Positions 1 through 9,374 of a DNA stretch of 64,000 nt are shown here, piece by piece (position 1 is the first letter of the stretch; the number at the start of each line of letters is the position of its first letter). The notes below the pieces were generated by a model. That model searched no databases and had not been told where the DNA came from. It saw only the letters and a program-made list of their open reading frames with translations. Made by a program: the position numbers and the translations under genes. This DNA comes from Aphanomyces cochlioides (taxonomy: Eukaryota; Oomycota; Saprolegniomycetes; Saprolegniales; Verrucalvaceae), in contig JAHQRK010000003.1 in assembly GCA_019828595.1 (NCBI GenBank), positions 2,604,001-2,668,000 of the forward strand, written 5' to 3'.

Positions 1-1402
1 TCATGTTGCGTCCAACATAGCATGTGTCTCCTTCACGAATAAACTTTCCCCAGAACGTCTTGCGCACTACAGAAGGCGTAATTGCAGTGACAAGCAGGGT
101 AATAACTCCAGGGCCAAGGAATACGGGACCAAGGAACTCAAATCTATCCAGCCAAGGATGAACCTTTGAGCTTGATCCTTCAAACATCATAAGAAGAAAA
201 ATGGCCACAAACGTCCCATTCCACGCCAAACGAATCGTCAAAGCCGAGCCGTAAGTGAGGGTGGACGTAGGACGGGTCTCTGTCTTAGTCATCAAGAGGT
301 GCCACGTCTGTGCAAGTTCCAATAAACCCTTGCAAACACTGAGGACAGCATGAGCAAGCACCAAGAAGACCAGAGCCAACTTCAAATCCAGTGTTGAGTA
401 TGGCTTGACAACTTGACCCAAGGCACCAAACTGGGAAAATCCACTTTCACCACCCTTGGGGGAAATGGTCACACAATACTGCAGGACTGCCAAAATAAAG
501 AGAAACATAAAGTTGAAGTGGAAGATGCGGTAGTAGTTGAGCACAAGAGTCAGAATACTGCGGTGCTCGTAATATGTCTTGCCGTGATTCTTGAGAACAT
601 TGCCAACATTGTCAACAGGGACAGCTAGGCAACCTTCGCGCCAAAAAAACTCGTTGAAGTCATCGTAATTTCGAACCTTGGTATGTTCCAAATGTTTTCC
701 CATTGAATCTTTCTTTTGCATGCCAGAACATTGAGTCCAGATGGGACGGATGACAAAATCCAAATACCATCGAGGGGGAAATGGTCGAGACACTTGCAAA
801 TCAGAGTTAAGGAGCCCCATCATTTGATGATACAGGTAACAAATGCATTCAGGCATGTGGCGTGCATTTGCAGCTTCGCCCCAAATGCACAAATACAACA
901 TGAGCTCCATGTGTAGGCGGTTCGTTAAACGGTTGTTTGTCTCACCAGCGTACCAAACGGGCTCAGTTTCCAGGAACTGGCACCACTCGACATAATTGGC
1001 AACAAGCTTTCGGTGGAGCAACGACACATGATCCACGCCAGCATTGGTTCGTTCCCGTGACTTGGCGTTTGCCAACAACAGCAAAGCATGTTCGCGTTGA
1101 TTGTCGACCGATCCAGGCTGGAATCCAAACTTAGCCAGCAGAATTTCACAGCAAAAATCAATTGATTTCTCGTCATTGTAATCGCCGGTGATATCTGCAC
1201 CACTTTGATCATGGCCGAGTGAGTTCATCACTTCAGGATCGTTCAAGTTGTCGCCCATAATATAATAGTTGCTGTCGCCGAGAATGTCCAAATGTTCCAA
1301 ACGTTCACGGAACGAGCTCGTCTGATGTTTCAACCCGCCATTCGATCTCTTCTGGTCACTTTCCAGGACAAAATAGTTGCTCTCGGCGCGAGGAAGCGCC
1401 AT
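1..1402 (-). CDS. 1,3-beta-glucan (callose) synthase, N-terminal part; runs off the left edge
   Basis: Makes the 1,3-beta-glucan of the cell wall from UDP-glucose at the plasma membrane. The reverse-strand frame is open from ATG at 1402 to the window edge, about 467 residues, with no intron needed. Callose-synthase signatures are clear: NQREHALLLLAN near 1110-1080, YLCIWGEAANARHMPEC near 900-845 and YDDFNEFFW near 680-655. These belong to the FKS1_dom1 region that precedes the membrane and GT48 catalytic parts. Hydrophobic segments begin below position 560 (YRIFHFNFMFLFILAVLQY) and further ones follow, as expected for the first membrane block. The catalytic domain is outside the window. The start is the first in-frame ATG (MALPRAESNYFVLESD). 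The upstream region holds two TATCCGGATA palindromes and a 44-bp tandem repeat. Family assignment is firm; the exact start is less so. Confidence 0.9.
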   Translation of the reverse strand, partial: MALPRAESNYFVLESDQKRSNGGLKHQTSSFRERLEHLDILGDSNYYIMGDNLNDPEVMNSLGHDQSGADITGDYNDEKSIDFCCEILLAKFGFQPGSVDNQREHALLLLANAKSRERTNAGVDHVSLLHRKLVANYVEWCQFLETEPVWYAGETNNRLTNRLHMELMLYLCIWGEAANARHMPECICYLYHQMMGLLNSDLQVSRPFPPRWYLDFVIRPIWTQCSGMQKKDSMGKHLEHTKVRNYDDFNEFFWREGCLAVPVDNVGNVLKNHGKTYYEHRSILTLVLNYYRIFHFNFMFLFILAVLQYCVTISPKGGESGFSQFGALGQVVKPYSTLDLKLALVFLVLAHAVLSVCKGLLELAQTWHLLMTKTETRPTSTLTYGSALTIRLAWNGTFVAIFLLMMFEGSSSKVHPWLDRFEFLGPVFLGPGVITLLVTAITPSVVRKTFWGKFIREGDTCYVGRNM

Positions 1403-1719
1403 TGCACCTTTCTGTCTTTTCCCGACGCCGCGAAATATTCAATGGAACTTTGGGCAATCGTTCCAAGTTTATCCGGATACCGAGCTCATTGGCTCGCATT
1501 TTGTATATCACGCAATCTCCGGTATCCGGATATCCACACCTGTCCGTTTCAGAGAAAAAACGTGTTCTTTGCCAACGCACCATGCCCAAAGGTGTCGTCG
1601 GAAGGCAGAATCGTCTTGTCGAACTGCACGTTCATAACGTCGATTCCTCAGGGCTTCGACGACAATCTTAGTACGAGTTAATACAAACACTTTATTCCCG
1701 CATCTTTATCCGGCGCTGA
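1403..1719. promoter_or_regulatory. Upstream region of the glucan synthase with two TATCCGGATA palindromes
   Basis: No convincing gene here. Perfect 10-bp palindromes TATCCGGATA occur at 1470-1479 and 1523-1532, and a partial copy (TTATCCGG) near 1707. The same word recurs in another promoter region of the window. A regulatory role is inference from position and over-representation only. Confidence 0.4.
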
Positions 1720-1807
1720 AGAGGACTGACAGTCAATACTATCAGTTTTATCCGGACATTGCCAGAGGACTGACAGTCAATACTATCAGTTTTATCCGGA
1801 CATTGCC
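1720..1807. repeat. 44-bp tandem repeat, two copies
   Basis: Positions 1720-1763 and 1764-1807 are identical 44-mers (agaggactgacagtc... ending ttatccggacattgcc). Each copy contains a TTATCCGGAC word related to the TATCCGGATA motif. The repeat overlaps the 3' end of a doubtful small reverse-strand ORF. Confidence 0.9.
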
Positions 1808-2041
1808 ATCATATGGACCGCTAAATTTGTTCAAATTAATTAAATTATTCGAATTGTTTGGATGCGCATCTTGCCCAGACGCGATCTTCTTGCCATTGAC
1901 ATGACGAGCATGGTCTTCCATGGATTGGAAGGACAGCATGCAACCCAGTAGAACAATCACAACCAAAAAGATCTCAAGGTGGATGTTGTCAGAGGGTAGG
2001 CGCGACGTGGAAAGTGCGTGGGGGTTAGTAGAACTGCCCAT
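1748..2041 (-). CDS. Hypothetical 97-residue protein with one membrane segment
   Basis: ATG-initiated reverse-strand ORF. A short polar N-terminus is followed by one strongly hydrophobic stretch (IFLVVIVLLGCMLSF, about residues 24-38) and then a polar tail, which would suit a small type II membrane protein. Its last 20 residues are encoded inside the 44-bp tandem repeat, so the true 3' end may differ. Another short reverse-strand ORF lies at 2057-2239, and the two could be exons of one gene. I recognise no family; this could be chance. Confidence 0.25.
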   Translation of the reverse strand: MGSSTNPHALSTSRLPSDNIHLEIFLVVIVLLGCMLSFQSMEDHARHVNGKKIASGQDAHPNNSNNLINLNKFSGPYDGNVRIKLIVLTVSPLAMSG

Positions 2042-2284
2042 CCTTTGCTGAATTCATCAATAGGGTGAGAGGAAAGCATTCAACACAATGTAGGCTTCAC
2101 CCGATGTGTCCAACGAATATGCAACAAGATTTTGTACGCGAAAATGCCAAGCAAGCTTTCGACGAAGATATTCAGTATCCTGGACATCATTCCATGTTTT
2201 GTGGATGTCGATACAGACGCAGCGAGCGTGTCGTGACAACGTGAACGGTTTCCCAACTCAAAGACTGACGAATGACGACTTGGA

Positions 2285-2979
2285 TTACAGCACACCAATT
2301 AGACGCGCCATGTACACGGTTGTCTGAAGCCCCACGTACCCTACCAAATTGCCAACACCGAGGCCTATGCCGCCAACGACGACAAAGTCAGAGATTGACA
2401 TGAGCGGTTTTGGTGTTTCTTTTGTAGGCAGGCATGTTGCAGCCCCGAACATGGCCGTGAGAAAGACCTCCAACAGCAAAACCAGGCTAGTGTCCATGAC
2501 TTGTGTGAGGGAGATACCTCCTACAAGACCCACGAAAGCAGACGCCAAGAGTGGAGTCAACTTTGACAAAGACGCCTTGATATCCAAGTCGTAACTTGGC
2601 TATGGCAATATGTTTATGCTTTGCAATCTCATCGTTCGTACCTTTAATTTTGGACCATGGATATCGTAATCGGCGCGCTTTTCATTGTCCGAGAGTACGT
2701 CGTAGGCTATTCCAATGAGAACTTCACAAGAAGAAACCACACACCTTTGACGATCGTTTGAAAGTACTCGGTTGCGGCTTGAAGATCGACATTCGATTGA
2801 TTCTGCAGCTTGTCAGGATGGTGTTTGAGCGCTAATTTGCGATAGGCCTTGACAATTTCGGCTTGTCTACTCACAGAACGTTGAGCACCTCATGCACATA
2901 ACTCGATGATCTACGAGGCAGTTCGTGGAATCTTGAGCACATCGTAGTAGCAACGTGTCTTGGCTGTGACGGTGGACAT
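2285..2979 (-). CDS. J-domain (DnaJ) membrane protein
   Basis: Four exons joined by three short introns (about 48, 42 and 44 nt, all GT..AG ending TAG) give about 189 residues. Exon 1 starts at ATG 2979 with MSTVTAKTRCYYDVLKIPRTA, the start of a J-domain. Exon 2 supplies AYRKLALKHHPDK, including the HPD tripeptide that stimulates Hsp70 ATPase. Exon 3 supplies AYDVLSDNEKRADYD, the end of the J-domain. Exon 4 (2285 to about 2598) encodes two or three hydrophobic helices: TPLLASAFVGLVGG, TSLVLLLEVFLTAMFGA and FVVVGGIGLGVGNLVGYVG. So the J-domain sits first and membrane spans follow, an order known for organelle-anchored co-chaperones. Which membrane is unknown. It is divergent from the TBL1-like gene with about 640 bp between starts. 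Confidence 0.85.
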
Positions 2980-3621
2980 CTTGCGACCAGACAATGTCCG
3001 ATTCGATTGTCAACGGAGTGCAATGCAGTCCTTCCTGCAATGATTGTCCCTCCAGCTGAAGGAGATAATCTCGAAGCAACTGTCTTCTTGCAGAGTATTA
3101 AAAACCAAAATCTGAATTTTATACCATATTTTGTATTGATAGTGAAAAGTTTATATTTTATTTTTATTGTTAGTGGACATCAATGCGTTTTAAATTTGAA
3201 CCAAACGTTCGCAATTGGTAGAAAGCCGTCATCCATCGCTTGGTCATACAGTATCACTATCAAAAGGACTGTGGGATGCCCACAGTCAGTGTTTCCAATC
3301 TCAACAACGTGTGGGTGTCTCACAGGAGATGGTACACCGTACATTTGGAGTCGAATACTGTATGAATTAATTACCTATTAAAATTTATTCATATTAAAAT
3401 TGTATGATTTTCCAGTGATTATTATTAATTTGCACAGTACTGCTCCATGTACTAGTCAAGGTACTAGATACGGATCAATCATGTATTTATTATATAAGAG
3501 AATTTGTATGCAATTTTATGATATTTTTGAAGAAATAGACTAGTACGTACTAGTCCTCGCCAAGTAGTCGACCAACCCAAAAACGAATATTATATTGGCG
3601 GCGGAGGAGGACCCTACAGCG
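2980..3621. other. AT-rich divergent intergenic region
   Basis: Lies between the starts of two divergent genes. It is AT-rich, especially 3090-3560, and has only short ORFs without coding character. I see no repeat, RNA gene or clear motif in it. Confidence 0.5.
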
Positions 3622-5574
3622 ATGGCGATCACATCTGACGAGGTCAACTTCCTCGTCTATCGATACCTGCAGGAGTCTGGTACATGGATATAACTAGGAC
3701 GAGACGGCTGACTGTACGAAATCTCCATCTAGGGTTCTCGCATTCGGCCTTTACGTTTGCTTATGAAAGTCAACTCGCCAAGAGCAGCGTTATCTCGGCT
3801 GAAGTACCCCCAGGAGCGCTCATTTCTTTCATACAGAAAGGTTTGCTCTATGTAGGCATCGAAGCGCACGTGAATGAGGTATATATGCCACGAAAAACCA
3901 CTTTGTCAGCGACTGTAGGACGGAACTGAGCGAGAATGCGTGGCTGACATTTCTCTATTGAATCCACATATCTGCCGTGTGGCGCAATCTGTTGTTCGAA
4001 ACCCAGGGGGAAAGCCAGGAAAACGAAAACGAAAGACGGAAGATGGCTCTCAAGCTGTCCACTCGCCAGACTCAGTCCATGACACTGGAATCGCGCCAGC
4101 TTCGACAACGTCAGCTGCTCCGTCCACCTCCACCACCTCTCAGCCGAGCGCGCCCACAGGAACGGGAGAAGGTATGCATATACGACCATTTGCATCGATA
4201 ATATCGTAAAAGACGTAGTAGTCCCTGAACCTGCAGAGATCACACCACCCACAACGATCGTACTACGTGGCCATGAGAAAGACGTACGACTCTTCTTGTC
4301 GTGGTCGCGATTGACGTATTTGTCTTGCTTAGGCGTACAGCTGCGCTTGGAAACCTTCCCAGAATACCCTAGTGTCAGGATCGAGTGATTCTACCGCACG
4401 GATATGGACCATTCCGACTGACATGACAGCACCTTCCACCAGTCTTGTGTTGTCTCATGGCGAAGGATCCTCGAAGGATGTGACGACGCTTGAATGGAAT
4501 GTAAGATCTGCTACTTCTACTGCGGTTGCATCATGGTCTTCTCTAGAACGACGGTACACTCTTAGCCACTGGCTCGTATGATGGACACACGCGAATCTGG
4601 TCTGCGTCTGGTAAGATGACTCGATTCCAAAATCATTTGGACATTAATTTTTGTAGGAGATCTCCAGCATGACTTTCTCCATCACAATGGTCCTGTGTTT
4701 GCCGTTCGATGGAACCCATCGAGTCGACTGGTCTTGAGTGCAAGCTACGACAGTACAGTAGCTCTTTGGGACTCGGTTGCATCCCAAAAACTCCAACAAA
4801 TGACACTGCACGATGGAGCTGCTATTCTCGATGCGGCGTGGAAAGACGACACAACCTTTGCCACCTGCTCGTCCGACACGACAATCCGTCTTACCAAGGT
4901 GGGCGACGCGAGTCATTTCTCGGTGTGGAAGGGTCACTCTGATGAAATCAACGCAATCAAGTGGAATCCAACTAGCACGGTGTTGGCTTCGTGCTCTGAT
5001 GACTATTCTGTCAAGTTGTGGAAAGTGGTAAGCTGCTATGTCTGTGAGACTTGTGGTGACCTATATCGTCATGTTAGACTGAATCGTCATGTGTGATGGA
5101 CCTCAAAGAACACCAGAAAGAAGTTTATACCATTCGGTGGAGTCCGACGGGTCCAGGGACTAATTTCCCGAATCGACCAGTTGTGCTAGCGAGCACATCA
5201 TTCGACACTACAGTTAGATTATGGGATGTCGAAGCAGGCAAGAGCACGGCGACCTTTGAGCATGAGTATGTCGACTGCGCATTGAACACAATGATTGACT
5301 TTCTGTGTAGCAACCCGGTGTATGCGATTGCTTTTAGTCCAAATGGCGAATATGTAGCCAGTGGATCAATTAGTGGCGTTGTACAAGTTTGGTCCATTCA
5401 GGTAGAGAGGACTGCGCCATGATGGTATTGAACATGGACATGTAGAGTGGAGCAATGGTCAAGTCATACCAAGGCAATGGTGACATCTTTGAAGTGAGCT
5501 GGAATCACGATGGCACGTTGATCTCGGCGTGCTTTTCATCAGGAGAAGTCCTCGTGATCCATTTCCGGGTGTAG
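3622..5574 (+). CDS. TBL1: TBL1-like LisH/WD40 repeat protein (NCoR/SMRT co-repressor subunit family)
   Basis: ATG at 3622 gives [20 protein letters not shown], the LisH start typical of TBL1/TBL1XR1 and yeast Sif2. Exon 1 ends at 3679; exon 2 resumes at 3733 with [15 protein letters not shown], completing LisH. A low-complexity S/T/P linker follows near 4050-4170. Then come WD40 blades: [11 protein letters not shown] (4375), [12 protein letters not shown] (4735), [34 protein letters not shown] (5190) and [13 protein letters not shown] (5350). The last exon begins after an intron ending near 5443 and closes with [19 protein letters not shown] and TAG at 5572-5574, colinear with the TBL1 C-terminus. 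In animals TBL1 links histone deacetylase co-repressors to ubiquitin-dependent exchange in the nucleus; the role here is inferred. Six or more short introns. Confidence 0.9.
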
Positions 5575-5838
5575 CCGTCGTCGATTAGAGTCTAGTTTAT
5601 AACGAATTATCCATGTCCCCCGTGAACTTCCATCGAAATTTGGCGCCGTCGCCATTGACACGCTGTGGACTTCAACCTCTTGTGCAACCTGCGACTCACA
5701 AGATCTTATGAAAATCATTAAAGTTAAATTAATTCAAGAATTTGTATCGGGGTATTATTATAAAACACCTTAATTAAAATAATTTGCATTTCCATGCAAT
5801 CATTTTTCCATTATTGGATTTTCTGAAACGTGTTCAAG

Positions 5839-6892
5839 ATGCTTAGATCGACGGTCCAGCTTCATGGAAAGACATGGGCGCGAGCTTTCAGTGCATCGGC
5901 CAACAAGATCGGTTTCATCGGTTTGGGTCAAATGGGTGGAAACATGGCGATCAACCTTGCCAAGGCTGGCAACAATTTGGTCGTATTTGACGTCGTTGGG
6001 GCCAACATTGAAGCTGTCAAGCCCCATGGCAAAGTTGAAGTCGTGGCATCCCCACGTGAAGTTGCTGCGAGCGCCACTACAATTGTGACCATGCTTCCAT
6101 CCACTCCTCATGTGGAAGAAGTCTACCTTGGCTCGAATGGTTTGATCCATGAATTGACCAAGGGCCACTTCCTCATTGACTCCAGCACGATTGATCCTGG
6201 CTTCACCAAGAAGCTCTCGGCTCGTTTGGCACAAGAAGTTGGCGCTTCGTTTGTCGACGCGCCAGTCTCTGGAGGTGTCAACGGTGCGAAGAACGCTACG
6301 TTGACTTTCATGGTTGGTGGCTCGGACTCTGCTTTTGCCAAGGCCACTCCCATTCTGAAGCAAATGGGCAAGAATATTGTGCATTGCGGTGATGTTTGTA
6401 CGTACAACAAATCTCCTGCATCTGATCTAAATGATTGTTATTAGCGACGGGACAAGCCGCGAAAATCTGCAACAACTTGGCCTTGGCCATTGAAATGGTC
6501 GCTGTTTCTGAAGCTATGACTCTTGGTGACAAGTTGGGTATCGACCCCAAAGTTCTCGCTGGGTAATATTTTCTAGGTCGAATGCAGACTAATGTGTATG
6601 TTTTCGTAGGATTTTGAACACGTCGAGCGGTCAATGCTGGTCGTCCTCTCTGTACAATCCATATCCTGGTGTCCTCGAAAACGTGCCCGCAAGCAACGAC
6701 TACAAGGGTGGTTTTGCCTCTGTTTTGATGCGCAAGGATTTGGGATTGGCTCTCGATGCTGCCAAGTCGACCGAAGCGTCTGTGCCTCTCACTTCGACCG
6801 TGCATCAATTGTACAATATGATCGTTGCCCAAGGCAATGGTCAAAAGGATTTCAGCTACGTTCTCAAGTTTCTCGAAGGTCAAAAGAAATAA
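5839..6892 (+). CDS. HIBADH: 3-hydroxyisobutyrate dehydrogenase, mitochondrial
   Basis: Oxidises 3-hydroxyisobutyrate to methylmalonate semialdehyde with NAD in valine breakdown. Three exons, about 318 residues. Start at ATG 5839 gives [17 protein letters not shown], an arginine- and serine-rich presequence without acids, consistent with mitochondrial import. The Rossmann motif [14 protein letters not shown] follows, then [13 protein letters not shown] (substrate loop), [10 protein letters not shown] with the catalytic lysine region, and [17 protein letters not shown] and [16 protein letters not shown] of the C-terminal helical domain. Introns interrupt after GDV (about 6401-6445) and within LAG/ILN (about 6564-6609). 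All hallmark residues of the family are present. Only 5 bp separate its stop from the stop of the convergent dynein light chain gene. Confidence 0.95.
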
Positions 6893-6897
6893 ATGCG

Positions 6898-7598
6898 TTA
6901 TTGGCCTGCTACAGCATCGCGTTCGGTTTGCTTGACCATGTCTCCATCAATCTTCATGACATTTCGGATACGCTTGAGCACGTTCAGTCGTGCTTCTTCC
7001 TTGGATAGACCGTCGTAAATCGGATTGCCAGTGAAGAGTACATCGCGCAACTTGGGTAGATTCGACTACACACAGAGTCAGAGATTCATTTCCTCTGACA
7101 AGCCCACCAGCTTGTCAAGTTCATCCCAATTCTTAATTTGGTTGTTCGAGAGGTACAGCGTCGTGAGGTTTGAGAGCCCAGAGAGGCCATCGAGGGATGT
7201 GATAGCATTATACGACAGCCACAGTTCTTCGAGTGTGTCGGAAACATCGTCCAGTTTTTCAATTTTCTTAATCTGGTTTCGTCCGAGCGAGAGGATTCGC
7301 AGCTTTTTCATGCCCGACAACGGAATCAGCCTGTCAATGCAGTTTGTCGACAACGAGAGATGCCTACAACATAAGTAAGTTGTTATATAGATCGCTGGAC
7401 GCCAGACTCGCAGTTTTTCAACGTGTTGAGCGAGTTGTCGAGCTTGGCAATCGGTGGAATTTGACAATAGAGTTTGACGACAGAAGCTTCTTCCGAAGAA
7501 GCGTTTTCTTTCGCTTCCCATGCCTTAATTGCTTGACTGCACGTTGTCTATCCATTTCCCTGAGCATGTTTCATCGGTCGACTTGTTGAACCCACCAT
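6898..7598 (-). CDS. DNAL1: Axonemal dynein light chain 1 (LC1/DNAL1), leucine-rich repeat
   Basis: LC1 binds the microtubule-binding stalk of the outer-arm dynein gamma heavy chain and tunes ciliary beating. Reverse-strand exons read KAWEAKENASSEE and KLYCQIPPIAKLDNSLNTL, then HLSLSTNCID, LRILSLGRNQIKKIEKL, DTLEELWLSYNAI, TLYLSNNQIKNWDELDKL and LPKLRDVLFTGNPIYDG. This follows LC1 repeat by repeat. The last exon (6898 to about 7063) ends with TAA at 6898-6900. The best model has a first exon of just the ATG (7596-7598), a GT..TAG intron, then TTCSQAIKAW, matching the ATTIK start of Chlamydomonas LC1. An alternative is that the real start lies in an exon I did not find. Presence of this gene implies motile flagella, as in zoospores. 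Confidence 0.9.
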
Positions 7599-8146
7599 GT
7601 CGTCTCCCGCGAAAAAGATCTAAAATGCACTGAAAGGTCGCCATAGATGAAAATCCGGATCCGGAAAATGTTCAAAGTTATCCGGAATTCTTGAACAACA
7701 GATCATTATTGCTTCAAACAATAAGATGGACGAGCTTCCCCCACTTGACCACGCATACAAAGCAATCTCTCCAATTACACGAGATGCAGCCTATTTGTCG
7801 AGGTCTTAATTAGTGCAAACTCGATGCAGCCGTCTCTGAATGTCTGTATCCGGATAAAATTGGAGTCTGAAGATTCACCAGAAATTGTCTGGCTGTTTAC
7901 GCAACAACGTACCCGAAATAGGTCTCATCCTTGGCTTCTAAGAGGCTATAAACCTCATAGCGCACTAAGGGAGTATACGTCCGACAAAACGACGAATGCT
8001 AAAGTGATATGAGAGCTGTCGGCCACACATGCCGATAAATGTTTTGTTATCCGGACTTCAAGAGCAAACATCCGTATATAATAGGATTTTTACCGGATAT
8101 TTCAGCCAATCGAAACCATTTCGACTTTGACACTCTTGGCGACAGG
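7599..8146. promoter_or_regulatory. Divergent promoter region with clustered TCCGGA palindromes
   Basis: Between the divergent LC1 and HAD hydrolase starts. Contains a perfect TATCCGGATA at 7847-7856, ATCCGGATCCGG at 7653-7664, TATCCGGA at 7679-7686, TTATCCGGAC near 8047 and ACCGGATA near 8092. No coding region is evident. The motif cluster is directly visible; function as a transcription-factor site is inference. Confidence 0.4.
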
Positions 8147-9356
8147 ATGCATCGGTTCGGAATCGCATTTGACATTGACGGCGTCTTGATTCGGTCGGGA
8201 AAGGAATTGCGTTATAGGGTTGCTTATATGATACAACAGAGGTGGTCAAGCATTGCCACATGCTGCGAAAACGATTCGGCGTCTCCAAGAACGCTGTGTG
8301 CCGCACATTTTCTTGACAAATGGCGGTGGGTGTCGAGAAGAAAAGAAGACCAAGACGCTCAGCGACATCTTGCAAGTACCTCTCCAACATGAACAAATGA
8401 TATTATCTCACACGCCTATGCGTGATGTTGCCAAGACATTTGGAGGTAAGAGTACCAACGAGCACATGCAGGTGTTGGACTTTCTCGTTGCGTTCATGTA
8501 GATTCGAAAGTGCTTGTCATGGGAGCTTATGAAGTCGTGGATGTGGTATGTTTGCTGCTGAATTAAGGTTTGGCCCTAATACATTGTAGGCACGACATTA
8601 TGGCTTCAAAAAAGTCGTGACTGTGGAAGATCTGGCGCGTCATTCGCCAACGCAATACCCCTTTCTTCGTTGGGACCATGTGTACGCTAAATTGCCATGG
8701 TTTGATTTATCATGAATTTAGCCCGAGCCCATTTCCCAACGAAGCAGTCGAAGCGATTGTCATTTTGCACGATCCGATTCATTGGGCCCAAGACCTTCAA
8801 ATCGCAGTTGATGTCCTCGTTGGCGGGGAGCCGCTTGGTTCAGGTCAAGGCAAACAAACACCGCTATTTGTCAGTAATGATGATTTCACCTTCAGTGGAG
8901 CGTATCCCATTCCTCGCTTCGCTCAAGGTGACAATTATCTCCACGTATTGGTTGTAATGACTTGGTAGGTGCATTCACTAGATGCTTGAAACTCCTCTAT
9001 GAACAACACACGGGCAAGCCGCTCGAGGTGCAGCGATATGGAAAACCTCATGCTGTGACTTACAAGTTGGACATTTCTTTTTTGTGCTTATAACGATGAT
9101 GCAAAATAGGTTTGCTGAAGATGTAATGCAGCGCCAAAGCCAAGGGCCCATCGAGCGCTTCTATGGCATCGGCGATAATCCATTCAGCGACATTCAAGGT
9201 GCTAATACTGCTGGGCACCACTGGACCAGTATTCTCGTTCGAACGGGCATCTTCAACGCCCCCGACGATAACCACGATGAACACCCAGCGGATGTTGTGG
9301 TTCACTCCGTCCAAGAAGCTGTTGAATGGATCCTCAATGAAGAGGGAGTTCTATGA
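8147..9356 (+). CDS. HAD-superfamily hydrolase, CECR5/HDHD5 type
   Basis: Predicted phosphatase-like enzyme of HAD subclass IIA; the substrate is not established for this family. The N-terminus MHRFGIAFDIDGVLIRSG carries motif I DxDGVL with the nucleophile aspartate. After a short intron comes TIRRLQERCVPHIFLTNGGG (motif II region), then KTLSDILQVPL and QMILSHTP, colinear with human HDHD5. Later exons carry KVLVMGAYEVVDVARHYGF, FPNEAVEAIVILHDPIHWAQDLQ, GAFTRCLKLLYEQHTGKPLE and YGIGDNPFSDIQGAN (motif IV, metal-binding aspartates). At least five short introns. An upstream in-frame ATG at 8039 exists but the conserved part begins at 8147. Converges on the CXC protein gene with 18 bp between stops. 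Confidence 0.88.
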
Positions 9357-9374
9357 ACGCTTTAAATACGTACT

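Noticed and set aside
3007..3381. 124-codon forward ORF upstream of the TBL1-like gene
   Set aside because: Lies over the start of the J-domain gene and AT-rich spacer; no conserved motif and poor codon use.
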